From Pseudocoprococcus catus (lineage in GTDB: Bacteria > Bacillota > Clostridia > Lachnospirales > Lachnospiraceae): DNA of 64,000 nt. The notes below the pieces were generated by a model. That model did not search any database, was not told the DNA's origin, and saw only the letters and a program-made list of their open reading frames with translations. The stretch lies in contig NZ_JAAXCM010000023.1 of the NCBI RefSeq assembly GCF_019734885.1, positions 1-64,000 on the forward strand. Direction: 5' to 3'. The translations under genes and the position numbers were made by a program. This document shows positions 35,440-44,006 of the stretch, in pieces (within the stretch, counting starts at the first letter, position 1; each line of letters opens with the position of its first letter).

Positions 35440-36111
35440 TTATGCATCAAATATTTCTGTTCTGCCTTCCACATCGGCACCATAACAACTGCCTTCTGTC
35501 TCCGGCGCTACCTTACCGTTGCTGGCCTCCGTTACTTCCTTTATAAATGATTGAAACTGCTCATCCGGTACAAGCAGCTGCATCTCTACTCCATCTGTAT
35601 AAAGGGAATCAAGAATCATCAGATTCAGCTTCGCTGCCAGATACTGCATCTTGCCCAGCATTGTATAATCCATACTCATCCGTACTTTTCGGCAAAGATG
35701 CTTCTCAATGATCAGACTCTCCCGAAGTCCTTCCTGAACAGCCGCAGAATAGGCTCTGACAAGACCTCCTGTTCCCAAAAGAGTTCCTCCAAAATAACGT
35801 GTCACCACAACCACAGTATTCTTCAGCTTCTGCCCCATTAAAACGTCCAGCATCGGTTTGCCAGCTGTCTGTGCCGGTTCCCCGTCATCACTGCATCTGG
35901 CAGTTTCATGGAGAATTCCAACCGTAAAAGCATGACAGTTATGTCTTGCATCCCAATATTCTTTTTTGATCTTCTCAACAAAGGCCAGTGCCTCTTCTTC
36001 CGACTCCACATGCGCCACATGGGCAATAAAACGGGATTTTTTCTCAACGATCTCACCCATTCCGCCTCTGTAAACAGTTTTATATGATTTAACTCTATTC
36101 TCGTCTGCCAT
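35440..36111 (-). CDS. YigZ/IMPACT family protein
   Basis: The 223-residue protein has the UPF0029/IMPACT N-terminal domain (KKSRFIAHVAHVESEEEALAFVEKIKKEY, HNCHAFTVG, CSDDGEPAQTAGKPMLDVL, VVVTRYFGGTLLGTGGLVRAYS) and the C-terminal YigZ domain of about 60 residues. The family is linked to translation control and to RNA-related functions; its activity in Firmicutes is not established. It stands alone, divergent from the PBP gene. Confidence 0.92.
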   Translation of the reverse strand: MADENRVKSYKTVYRGGMGEIVEKKSRFIAHVAHVESEEEALAFVEKIKKEYWDARHNCHAFTVGILHETARCSDDGEPAQTAGKPMLDVLMGQKLKNTVVVVTRYFGGTLLGTGGLVRAYSAAVQEGLRESLIIEKHLCRKVRMSMDYTMLGKMQYLAAKLNLMILDSLYTDGVEMQLLVPDEQFQSFIKEVTEASNGKVAPETEGSCYGADVEGRTEIFDA

Positions 36112-36241
36112 TCTATCTACATCCTTACTTTATTTCTCCGATTGTTTTCCAACCGCAATGTAAGTATAGCATCTCTTTTAAAAAAGCGCCATTCCTTTTA
36201 TATTCCGAAAAATTACACTTTATTTCAAAGAGCTTATTTGC

Positions 36242-36247
36242 TATAAT
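36242..36247 (+). promoter_or_regulatory. Extended -10 promoter of the PBP gene
   Basis: TGCTATAAT has the extended TGN element with a consensus TATAAT. The -35 (TTTATT) is poor. The start codon is only 24 bases further, with GGAGG between, so the leader is very short. Confidence 0.45.
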
Positions 36248-36270
36248 GATAGGACGAAGGAGGTTAAGTA

Positions 36271-38934
36271 ATGGATTATAGTAAACACAATAACGAAAAG
36301 AAACGCAAGAAAATCCGTTCCAACGCTGCTAAATCCAGGAAAAAAGTCAGTTTTAATATATTCCGTTTCACGGTACTAGCCATACTGCTTATCATTGTTG
36401 TCGGTGCAGCAGCTGCCATCGGCGGTTTTAAAGGCGTCATTGACAGTGCACCGGATATTTCAGCAAGTGATGTCATGCCAAGCAAGTTGAAATCCGTTAT
36501 GTACTATCCAGATGGCCAGGAAGCCGTTGAACTCGTTGGTGCACAATCTAACCGAACTATTGCTTCGATCAAGAATATTCCGGACTGTGTTCCGAATGCC
36601 TTTATTGCTATTGAGGATAACCGTTTTTATGAGCACAACGGTATTGATCCTAAGGGTATTGTCCGTGCCCTTTTTGTTGGTCTCTCACACGGCGGCAATT
36701 TCTCCGAAGGTGCCAGTACCATCACCCAGCAGCTGATTAAACTGACTGTTTTTGACGGCGGTGCCGAAACAGATACCATCCAGCGATTCAAACGTAAGTT
36801 CCAGGAATGGTATCTTGCTCTCAAGCTTGAGAAAGAGATGAGCAAAGCTGAGATTATGGAAGCTTACCTCAATACCATCAACCTTGGCCGCGGTGCCTAT
36901 GGTATTGAAGCTGCTGCTGAACGCTATTTCAATAAGAAGTGCAGTGATCTGACAATTTCCGAGGCCGCAGTCATCGCTGCTATTGCCCAATCACCGTCTT
37001 ACAATAATCCCATCGACGGTCAGCAAGTCAATGCTCAGAGACGTGATAAGATTCTGAACAATATGCTCACCCTCGGTTTCATCAATCAACAGCAGTATGA
37101 TGAAGCCAAAGCCGATGATGTTTATTCACGTATTGCAGAAGTAAATGAGATTACCAAGGACAAAGAAGTCATTTATACATGGTTTGAAGATGCAGCTATT
37201 GACCAGGTACTGAAGGATCTTCAGGAGAAGCTTGGCTACACTTCCGCAGAAGCCAATACCGCACTTTACAGCGGCGGCCTTCAGATTTATCTGACACAGA
37301 ACCGCCACATTCAGGATATCGTAGATCGATATTATAATGATGATGACAATTTCCCATCCACAGAATACCGTCTTCATTGGGCATTGACCTATAAGGATGA
37401 GGACGGACAGGAAGTCAATATTGATGAGAATTCCCTGCAGAGCTATTATGGCAAGGATGACTGTGACCTGCTTTATGACAACAAAGACCAGGCCAAACAG
37501 TCTATTGCAGATTTCCTTGAAGCCAAGGGCATTACCGATGACGATATCATCGCCCAGAACTTTGATATGACCGTCCAGGTACAGTCTTCATTCGTTCTGA
37601 TGGATCAGTCTACCGGTTATGTACTGGCCTTGAGCGGCGGCCGCGGTGAGAAGAAGACAAGCAGAAGCTTTAACCGCGCCACACAGTCCACCAGACAGCC
37701 CGGTTCTGTTTTCAAGACGATTGCCGTTTTCCTTCCTGCTCTGGATTCCTGTGGGCTTTCACTGGCTTCTACTAAGGAAGATGAACCTTATACAACCCCT
37801 GACGGCTACCAGCCGTTCAACACCAATGCCAACTCCTATCAGGGAACGACGACTATTCGTGAAGCCATTACTCATTCCATGAACGTTGTTACAACCAAGT
37901 GGCTGGTAGAAGACGTCACACCAAAACTCGGTATTGAATATCTTGAGAATCTGGGCATCACCACTATGGATGAAGAGAATGACGCCTATGCACCACTGGG
38001 TCTCGGCGGTATTTCCAATGGTGTAACAAACCTTGAACTGACAGGTGCTTACGCAGCCATCGCCAATGGTGGTGTCTACACACAGCCGATCCTGTACAGC
38101 AAGATTTTGGACAAGGACGGCAATGTACTCCTTGACAATGTTCCGGAGAAACATACGGCCATGAAAGATTCTACAGCATGGCTTCTGACAAGTGCAATGG
38201 AAGATGTTGTATCCAAAGGTACTGGTACTCCCGCACAGATTTCCAACTACGGTATTGCTGAAGCCGGCAAGACAGGTACAACCGATGACTACAAGGATTT
38301 ATGGTTTGTCGGCTATACACCATACTACACAGCCGGTATCTGGTTTGGCTATGATGACAGTACACTGATGCGTTACCGTCTCGGTTATAACTACAATGCC
38401 CACAAAGTCCTCTGGAAGAATATCATGAACGAAGTTCTTGAAGGTTATGAAGACAGAGATTTCGTTATGCCATCTGATGTAGAAAAACTTCGGGTATGCA
38501 GTACAACTGGCTTACTTGCCTCTTATGGCTGTCCTACAACCACAGAATATTTTGCCAAGGACACTGCACCAACAGAATATTGCAGCAGACATAGCTATCG
38601 TTACTATCAGAACGATGATGACGATGACTCATCCAGCAGTTCAGATAATAGTTCCAGCAATAATTCCGGGAACAACTCCGGCGGGGATAATTCCGGTGGT
38701 AACTCCGGCAGCAATTCCGGGGATAACTCCGGCGGGGATAATTCCGGTGGTAACTCCGGCAGCGACAATTCCGGTGACAACTCCGGCGGCGACAATTCCG
38801 GGGATAACTCCGGCGACAATTCTGGGGATAACTCCGGCGACAATTCTGGGGATAACTCCGGCGACAATTCCGAGGATAACTCCGGGGATAATTCCGGGGA
38901 TAACTCCGGGGATAACTCCGGCGACAACGAATAA
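36271..38934 (+). CDS. Class A penicillin-binding protein (PBP1A-type) with NSGD-repeat tail
   Basis: The 887-residue bifunctional enzyme makes glycan strands and cross-links peptidoglycan. A basic cytoplasmic N-terminus and one membrane helix (FTVLAILLIIVVGAAAAIG) lead to the GT51 transglycosylase (EDNRFYEHNGID, STITQQLIKLT, AYLNTINLGRGAYGIEAAA) and, after a linker, the transpeptidase with the active-site serine in RQPGSVFKT, the SMN motif in THSMNVV and KTGT. After about residue 775 comes a hydrophilic tail of Asp, Asn, Ser and Gly, mostly repeats of NSGD and GGDNSGGNSG. Some Firmicutes PBPs have Gly/Asn-rich tails; this one is long and very regular. GGAGG precedes the start. Confidence 0.95.
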   Translation: MDYSKHNNEKKRKKIRSNAAKSRKKVSFNIFRFTVLAILLIIVVGAAAAIGGFKGVIDSAPDISASDVMPSKLKSVMYYPDGQEAVELVGAQSNRTIASIKNIPDCVPNAFIAIEDNRFYEHNGIDPKGIVRALFVGLSHGGNFSEGASTITQQLIKLTVFDGGAETDTIQRFKRKFQEWYLALKLEKEMSKAEIMEAYLNTINLGRGAYGIEAAAERYFNKKCSDLTISEAAVIAAIAQSPSYNNPIDGQQVNAQRRDKILNNMLTLGFINQQQYDEAKADDVYSRIAEVNEITKDKEVIYTWFEDAAIDQVLKDLQEKLGYTSAEANTALYSGGLQIYLTQNRHIQDIVDRYYNDDDNFPSTEYRLHWALTYKDEDGQEVNIDENSLQSYYGKDDCDLLYDNKDQAKQSIADFLEAKGITDDDIIAQNFDMTVQVQSSFVLMDQSTGYVLALSGGRGEKKTSRSFNRATQSTRQPGSVFKTIAVFLPALDSCGLSLASTKEDEPYTTPDGYQPFNTNANSYQGTTTIREAITHSMNVVTTKWLVEDVTPKLGIEYLENLGITTMDEENDAYAPLGLGGISNGVTNLELTGAYAAIANGGVYTQPILYSKILDKDGNVLLDNVPEKHTAMKDSTAWLLTSAMEDVVSKGTGTPAQISNYGIAEAGKTGTTDDYKDLWFVGYTPYYTAGIWFGYDDSTLMRYRLGYNYNAHKVLWKNIMNEVLEGYEDRDFVMPSDVEKLRVCSTTGLLASYGCPTTTEYFAKDTAPTEYCSRHSYRYYQNDDDDDSSSSSDNSSSNNSGNNSGGDNSGGNSGSNSGDNSGGDNSGGNSGSDNSGDNSGGDNSGDNSGDNSGDNSGDNSGDNSGDNSEDNSGDNSGDNSGDNSGDNE
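38640..38931 (+). repeat. Tandem coding repeat in PBP C-terminus
   Basis: About 290 bases are built from near-identical 12-base units of the type GATAACTCCGGG and their variants, encoding NSGD-type repeats. Codon choice varies at third positions in the first part and is nearly uniform later, which suggests recent repeat expansion. Confidence 0.9.
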
Positions 38935-38951
38935 GCTGTTCACTAAATTAA

Positions 38952-38987
38952 GGGGATATGGTTTTTCAAACCATATCCCCTGTTTTT
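38952..38987 (+). terminator. Intrinsic terminator after the PBP gene
   Basis: GGGGATATGGTTT and AAACCATATCCCC form a 13-bp perfect stem with a three-base loop, followed by TGTTTTT. It may also stop the convergent spoVAE transcript, which ends at 38991, although the minus-strand tail has few T. Confidence 0.93.
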
Positions 38988-38990
38988 ATG

Positions 38991-39353
38991 CTACTTTTTA
39001 TTTTTGGAATTAAAGATCAATGATGCCAAAAAAGAAAACACTAACGAACCGCTGATTCCCACAGCCGATGCCGTAAAACCACCTGTAAAAAGCCCGAAAA
39101 ATCCCTGACTATCGATGGCTTCCTTAACACCTTTCCATAGATTATAACCAAATCCCAGAAGGGGTACCGTCGCTCCTGCCTGACCGAAATCTACAATGGG
39201 CTTATAGATGCCCAGCATTCCCAGAATTGCCCCGGAACATACCAGTAAAACCATGATTCTTCCGGGCATCATCTTTGTTTTTTCCATCAACAGCTGCACC
39301 AATGCACATATGATGCCACCTGTGATGAATACTTTGAGATAATCAAAAAGCAT
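38991..39353 (-). CDS. spoVAE: Stage V sporulation protein AE (SpoVAE/SpoVAEb)
   Basis: The 120-residue membrane protein starts at ATG 39353 behind GGAGGAG. The family pattern is clear: MLFDYLKVFITGGIICALVQLL, KTKMMPGRIMVLLVC, GIYKPIVDFGQAGATVPLLGFGYNL and FFGLFTGGFTASAVG, with about four helices. SpoVA proteins form the channel for dipicolinic acid uptake into the forespore and release at germination. Normally spoVAC and spoVAD adjoin it; here it stands alone, and spoVAD is 12 kb away. GreA lies upstream on the same strand. Confidence 0.93.
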   Translation of the reverse strand: MLFDYLKVFITGGIICALVQLLMEKTKMMPGRIMVLLVCSGAILGMLGIYKPIVDFGQAGATVPLLGFGYNLWKGVKEAIDSQGFFGLFTGGFTASAVGISGSLVFSFLASLIFNSKNKK

Positions 39354-39444
39354 TTTATTCTCCTCCTGCTTTCTTTGTAGGCCAAATTCATTTGCCATTA
39401 GTATTCGGAAAATAAAATGCTTTTATTCATGCTATTTTTCAATC

Positions 39445-39948
39445 TTAGAAATCTCTGATCTTATCATCAGATTCATCCGTTGTCTTGTCAATCTTTCTGA
39501 TCTGCACATCATAGCCGTACTTATCATTGACCTGCACATGTACTATATCACCCACGCGATGTCCCATCAGCGCTTTGCCCACCGGTGAATCAATACTGAT
39601 CAGACCATGCAGTACATCCTCCCGGACGGTTGTTACAATACGGTATACTTCTTCTTCATCTTCATCCTCAAAGTAAACTGTGACTGTATTGTTCAGACCG
39701 ACTTCGTCCTCTTTCGAACGGTCTTCAATAACTCTGGCCGTCTTGACCATTCTTTCAAGATATCTGATCCTGCTCTCATTTCGATTCTTTTCTCTCTTCG
39801 CTGCCTGATATTCAAAATTTTCACTGAGATCTCCCTGTTCTCTGGCTTCCTTAACAGCTGTTAATGCCTCCTTACGGACAACCACCTTACGATATTCGAT
39901 CTCTTCTTTCATTTTCTGAATATCTGCTTCGGATAAATCATCATACAT
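39445..39948 (-). CDS. greA: Transcription elongation factor GreA
   Basis: The 167-residue protein has the N-terminal antiparallel coiled coil (about 8-80; EAREQGDLSENFEYQAAKREK holds the acidic tip residues that reach the RNA polymerase active site) and the C-terminal FKBP-like domain (SPVGKALMGHRVGDIVHVQV). It stimulates cleavage of backtracked RNA. It is 18 bases downstream of the aminotransferase. Confidence 0.96.
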   Translation of the reverse strand: MYDDLSEADIQKMKEEIEYRKVVVRKEALTAVKEAREQGDLSENFEYQAAKREKNRNESRIRYLERMVKTARVIEDRSKEDEVGLNNTVTVYFEDEDEEEVYRIVTTVREDVLHGLISIDSPVGKALMGHRVGDIVHVQVNDKYGYDVQIRKIDKTTDESDDKIRDF

Positions 39949-39965
39949 CTTCTAACACATCTCCA

Positions 39966-41141
39966 TTATCGATTTAATATGCCGCTTTCCCTGACAGATT
40001 TCACGGCTTCCTGAATCGTCGGAACGTCCAGAACAAGTGCAAAACGGACAAAACCTTCACCCAAACTGCCAAAACTGCTGCCAGGCGTTACGATCAGACC
40101 TGTCTTTTCCATCAATTCCATAACAAAATCATTGGAATTCGTAAAACCATTCGGAATCGGTGCCCATGAAAACATTGTTCCCTGGCTGAGCGGCACTCTC
40201 CATCCAATAGATGTCAGTCCTTCTGACAGGGCATGATTTCGTCGGTCATATTCTTCACACTGTGCTTTAACCGCATCCTGAGGTCCTGTCAATGCTGCAA
40301 CAGCACCATACTGGACCGGCAGGAAGATGCCGTAATCAATCTGAGAACGTACGCATTTAAAGCGGTCAATAATCGCCTGATTCCCCACTACAAAGGACAT
40401 TCTGGCACCTGTATAGTTATAGGATTTGGATAATGAATAGAACTCAACACCCACTTCTTTGGCCCCTTCAAAAGCCAGGAAAGACTTACCGACTTTGCCG
40501 CCATAAATAATATCTGAATAAGCATTGTCATGCAGAATGATGATATTGTATTTCTTCGCAAATGTGATCAATTCCTCATAAAAAGAATCAGGTGCTGTGA
40601 CACAGACCGGATTCAGCGGATAAGAGACAATCATCATCTTGGCACGCTTTGCCTGCTCTTCAGGTATCTTGTCAAATTCTATCAGAAAATTATTCTCCGG
40701 ATGCAAATCATAGGTCTCTACCTTCGCACCGCAAAGGAATGGTCCTGCTGTAAAGACAGGATACCCCGGATTTGGTACCAGAACCACATCCCCCGGATCA
40801 CAGATCGCCATGGCAATATGTGCCATCCCTTCCTGTGACCCGTAAATGGACATAATCTCTTCATGACGAATACCTTTGACCCCATAGCGCTCTGCATAAT
40901 GATTGCTGACCGCATCCAACAGTTCAGGAAGATCTGCCAGTGCATATTTATAATTTTCAGGTTTGGATGCCGCCTCACTGACTGCATCGATGATATGCTG
41001 TGCCGGCTTGAAATCCGGTGTCCCCACAGACATGTTATATACCTTGCGTCCTGCTCTCAGCAATTCATTCTTTTTATCATTCAAAGTCGAAAAAATTCCT
41101 TCCTCAAAGGAATCCAGACGGCTTGCAAAATTAAATTCCAT
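39966..41141 (-). CDS. PLP-dependent class I aminotransferase (LL-DAP or aspartate/alanine type)
   Basis: The 391-residue enzyme has the PLP fold: YNMSVGTPDFKP near residue 36, YGSQEGMAHIAMAI, NPGYPVF, YPLNPV, the aspartate in HDNAYSDI, the PLP-lysine in YSLSKSYNYTGARMSF and the arginine in FVRFALVLD. It resembles LL-diaminopimelate aminotransferase and related clostridial enzymes, which would fit lysine and peptidoglycan synthesis, but specificity among DAP, aspartate and alanine cannot be settled from sequence. It precedes greA. Confidence 0.85.
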   Translation of the reverse strand: MEFNFASRLDSFEEGIFSTLNDKKNELLRAGRKVYNMSVGTPDFKPAQHIIDAVSEAASKPENYKYALADLPELLDAVSNHYAERYGVKGIRHEEIMSIYGSQEGMAHIAMAICDPGDVVLVPNPGYPVFTAGPFLCGAKVETYDLHPENNFLIEFDKIPEEQAKRAKMMIVSYPLNPVCVTAPDSFYEELITFAKKYNIIILHDNAYSDIIYGGKVGKSFLAFEGAKEVGVEFYSLSKSYNYTGARMSFVVGNQAIIDRFKCVRSQIDYGIFLPVQYGAVAALTGPQDAVKAQCEEYDRRNHALSEGLTSIGWRVPLSQGTMFSWAPIPNGFTNSNDFVMELMEKTGLIVTPGSSFGSLGEGFVRFALVLDVPTIQEAVKSVRESGILNR

Positions 41142-41203
41142 CCTTTTTATCCTCCTGTAAAATGCTACCTTCTATTTTAAACCTTTTTTGGCAAGATGCA
41201 ATT

Positions 41204-41737
41204 CTATTTTTCAATAGCCGTTATCACATACTGACCCTGCCAGAGCATCTGACGGCATGTCATCCCGGACAATGGTTTTCCCGGAACACATTTTGCAGCT
41301 GCAAATGCTGCCAGGCCTTCTCCTGTCAGTTTGATCATTGCTTCTTTCATCGTCCAGACCCGCATAAATGCCTCATCCTGATCACCTGCAGACTGTATAT
41401 AAACTCGTTCTTCTTCTGTCATCTTCCGAAGAACACTTCCCGGATAAGGCCTGATCTTCTCGGCATCAATCCCAAGGGATGCTGTGCCTATGGCACAAAC
41501 CACCAACCCCTTCGTATGACTGATATTGAATTGAATATTCGGCAATTCCCGCAAAAAAGGCTTCCCATAAAGGCCATATGTCAATGCACACAGCCCATTC
41601 TCATCAGAAAGATCCCCCGGAATACCTTCCCTTGAAAGTGCCGTCTGCAGCAGCTGACGTCCCAGCATATGCTGATGTCTGCTCTCCTGTCCGGGTGTCA
41701 TACTTCCGATGTCATAGTTTGCTATATAAATTTTCAT
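41204..41737 (-). CDS. Sfp-type 4'-phosphopantetheinyl transferase
   Basis: The 177-residue protein has the ACPS/Sfp signatures: FNISHTKGLVVCAIG, GIDAEKI with the Mg-binding residues, and RVWTMKEAMIKLTGEGLA. It is predicted to transfer 4'-phosphopantetheine from CoA to a carrier protein. No polyketide or non-ribosomal synthetase lies in the window. It starts four bases after the stop of the GH2-fold gene, so the two are co-transcribed. Its partner carrier protein is unknown. Confidence 0.88.
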   Translation of the reverse strand: MKIYIANYDIGSMTPGQESRHQHMLGRQLLQTALSREGIPGDLSDENGLCALTYGLYGKPFLRELPNIQFNISHTKGLVVCAIGTASLGIDAEKIRPYPGSVLRKMTEEERVYIQSAGDQDEAFMRVWTMKEAMIKLTGEGLAAFAAAKCVPGKPLSGMTCRQMLWQGQYVITAIEK

Positions 41738-41740
41738 CTT

Positions 41741-43960
41741 TTATACTTTCACAGAAAAATTAACCACGGCTTCACCGTGTCCATCCTGAATCATGAGCCG
41801 TCCCTTTCCGTTTCTGCCCAAAGAGCGCACATAAGTTCCGGCAAAACCGCCTTGCATCATGATAACATCCGGACCAATCAATTCGATATCACCTTCGGTC
41901 TTCAAAATAAGCGGTATCTCATATTCATAAAAATGCTGACCGCTCTCACCGACAGCTTCAATATGCACTGTAGCCACATCGTAGCTACTTTCTTCAACCA
42001 ATGTCTGTCGATCAGTCATGATCTGCAGCTTTGCCTCAGGTGCCGGGCTGACGCAGGTTTGTGCAATGACATTGTCATCTTTCACAGCTTCTATCCTCCA
42101 TGTCACTGCATGATATTTCGCAAAGTATGAGTGCGGGTTCTGTCCGGTATGGAGAATATCACACAGATGCTCAATGATGATCGGAGGATGTACCAAATCC
42201 CGAAATTCTTTCTCATCAGGATAGAACTCATCAACCAGCTTGTTATCACAATACAGAAGAATATGATCCGCATTTGTCAGCACAATCATCTGATCACTGA
42301 CCGGTACCGCAGCCACGCATACCGGTTCATCCTCCCTCTGGCTCTTAAACAGTGCAGCAGCCAATTTCGGATTTCTGAACCAATCCATGACACCTCTCAT
42401 GCAAATTCCGCTACCTCCGCTGTATCTGCGGCTGATCGGATAATCTGTCATCTTCGGTGACAGACTGCCTGCCAGACTGTCATTGCTTTCTGCTGCCCGC
42501 CAGACTTTCGCCTGCTGCACCATCTGACGGATATAAGACTCAATACCGCCTGCCTTCGTATCTTCTGTCAGGCTGTGATGTCCCGCCAGAATACAGCTTT
42601 TGGACGGATCCTGACAGATATTTTCACTATTAACCGAAGCACTTCCTGCATCCTGACTCATATCATCATACAGGTACACATCTTCAAAAAAGCGGCTGCC
42701 TGCAAAATCCCGCACACCGCCTGTCTGGCGGTAGACATCCAGTTCCTTCGCCAGACGGCTTGTTTTATAATAAAGCGGATCCACATCATCCGAATCGCTG
42801 ACACGCACATCCCACAAAATCACAGACGGGTGATTGCGATACTGCATAATCATCTCCCGGACATTTCTCACTGTAATCTTTTTCCAGCGAGTATCCCCCA
42901 CAAACTGCCATCCCGGTATTTCAGGGATAACCAGAAGACCGATTTCATCACATCGATCCATAAAATACTGTGACTGCGGTCCCTGCAGCGTCCGCACTGC
43001 ATTGGCTCCAAGTTCAAATTTCAGAAGATCTGCATCCAGCTGCTGGGGTGACTTCGGCATGGCATACCCTGTATATGGCCAGCTCTGATATCTGCCAAAA
43101 CCACATAATTTCAGAATACGTCCATTCAGCCAGAAACCTTCGCCATCAAAGACAGCTTCTCTGAATCCAACCCTGACTTTTTTGCTGTCAATGCACTGCC
43201 CATCTTTTATGAGTTCCACGGTTAATATATATAGATTCGGCATCTCCACATCCCAGAGCATTGCATCCGGCACTGTATAAGTCAGACAGGAGGTTCGGAA
43301 ATACACCTCCGCATTTTTCAGATCCCAGTGCTGAAGATTGTCATCTTCCACAGGAATCTCCGTCCATGTATCCAGATGGGCAGCCAGTATCAGGCCTTCT
43401 GTATATGCATTCAGCTTAATCTCTGCCTTTAATATTTTCTCATCCGTCCTGACATCCGGTGTGGCTGTATAGATATCTTCTATATAGTAATCATTCTTCA
43501 CATCCAGATAGACATCCCGGTAAATACCGCCATAAGTCAGAGACTCTGTCACTGATCCAAAAGGCGGCTGATTCAGAGACTCTCTGCTGTCTAACCGCAC
43601 GGTGATGATCTGTTCACTGCCTTCTGCAAGAAACGGAAGAATATCCACCGAAAAAGCTGTATATCCACCATAATGCTTCACTGCCTGATGTCCATTCACA
43701 TAAACCACAGCTTCATGGGCAGCCCCCTCAAAGGTCAGGAGCAGGTGTCCGCTGCGCCATGCATCTTCCACAATCAGACTGCGCCTGTAGCCACAAAGCT
43801 GCTGCAGAGACATTTCATCAAAATTGCTGTACGGCAATTCACACACATTGTGTGGAATTCGCACCTTCTCCAGCTCTGACAAATCAGCCTCCGGGTTCAA
43901 CAGGTCCTCTGTATAATTTTTTGTAAAATACCAGTTGTCATTTAAATATATTCTCTGCAT
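41741..43960 (-). CDS. Glycoside hydrolase family 2-fold protein lacking both catalytic glutamates
   Basis: The 739-residue cytoplasmic protein has the GH2 layout: N-terminal jelly-roll (GYRRSLIVEDAW, VYVNGHQAVKHYGGYTAFSVDI), an Ig-like domain and a TIM barrel (LKFELGANAVRTLQGPQ, DRCDEIGLLVIPEIPGW, HPSVILWDVRVSDSDD), then a C-terminal beta part. In close family members the acid/base motif is Asn-Glu (as in GVRINES); here it is Ser388-Asp389. The nucleophile region, usually VTEH, reads LAGHH with Gly460. So both catalytic Glu appear replaced. The substrate-pocket SHYP is also changed to LQGP. The protein may be inactive or a sugar-binding regulator. It is coupled to the Sfp-type gene. Confidence 0.8.
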   Translation of the reverse strand: MQRIYLNDNWYFTKNYTEDLLNPEADLSELEKVRIPHNVCELPYSNFDEMSLQQLCGYRRSLIVEDAWRSGHLLLTFEGAAHEAVVYVNGHQAVKHYGGYTAFSVDILPFLAEGSEQIITVRLDSRESLNQPPFGSVTESLTYGGIYRDVYLDVKNDYYIEDIYTATPDVRTDEKILKAEIKLNAYTEGLILAAHLDTWTEIPVEDDNLQHWDLKNAEVYFRTSCLTYTVPDAMLWDVEMPNLYILTVELIKDGQCIDSKKVRVGFREAVFDGEGFWLNGRILKLCGFGRYQSWPYTGYAMPKSPQQLDADLLKFELGANAVRTLQGPQSQYFMDRCDEIGLLVIPEIPGWQFVGDTRWKKITVRNVREMIMQYRNHPSVILWDVRVSDSDDVDPLYYKTSRLAKELDVYRQTGGVRDFAGSRFFEDVYLYDDMSQDAGSASVNSENICQDPSKSCILAGHHSLTEDTKAGGIESYIRQMVQQAKVWRAAESNDSLAGSLSPKMTDYPISRRYSGGSGICMRGVMDWFRNPKLAAALFKSQREDEPVCVAAVPVSDQMIVLTNADHILLYCDNKLVDEFYPDEKEFRDLVHPPIIIEHLCDILHTGQNPHSYFAKYHAVTWRIEAVKDDNVIAQTCVSPAPEAKLQIMTDRQTLVEESSYDVATVHIEAVGESGQHFYEYEIPLILKTEGDIELIGPDVIMMQGGFAGTYVRSLGRNGKGRLMIQDGHGEAVVNFSVKV

Positions 43961-44006
43961 TGATCTCTCCTGCCCATTAAAAGCCGCACAGCATGTATCT
44001 CATCGG

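Noticed and set aside
38607-38927. Antisense ELSP-repeat frames and possible CRISPR-like array
   Set aside because: They arise from the NSGD coding repeats of the PBP; there are no spacers of unique sequence and the sense frame is clearly the gene.
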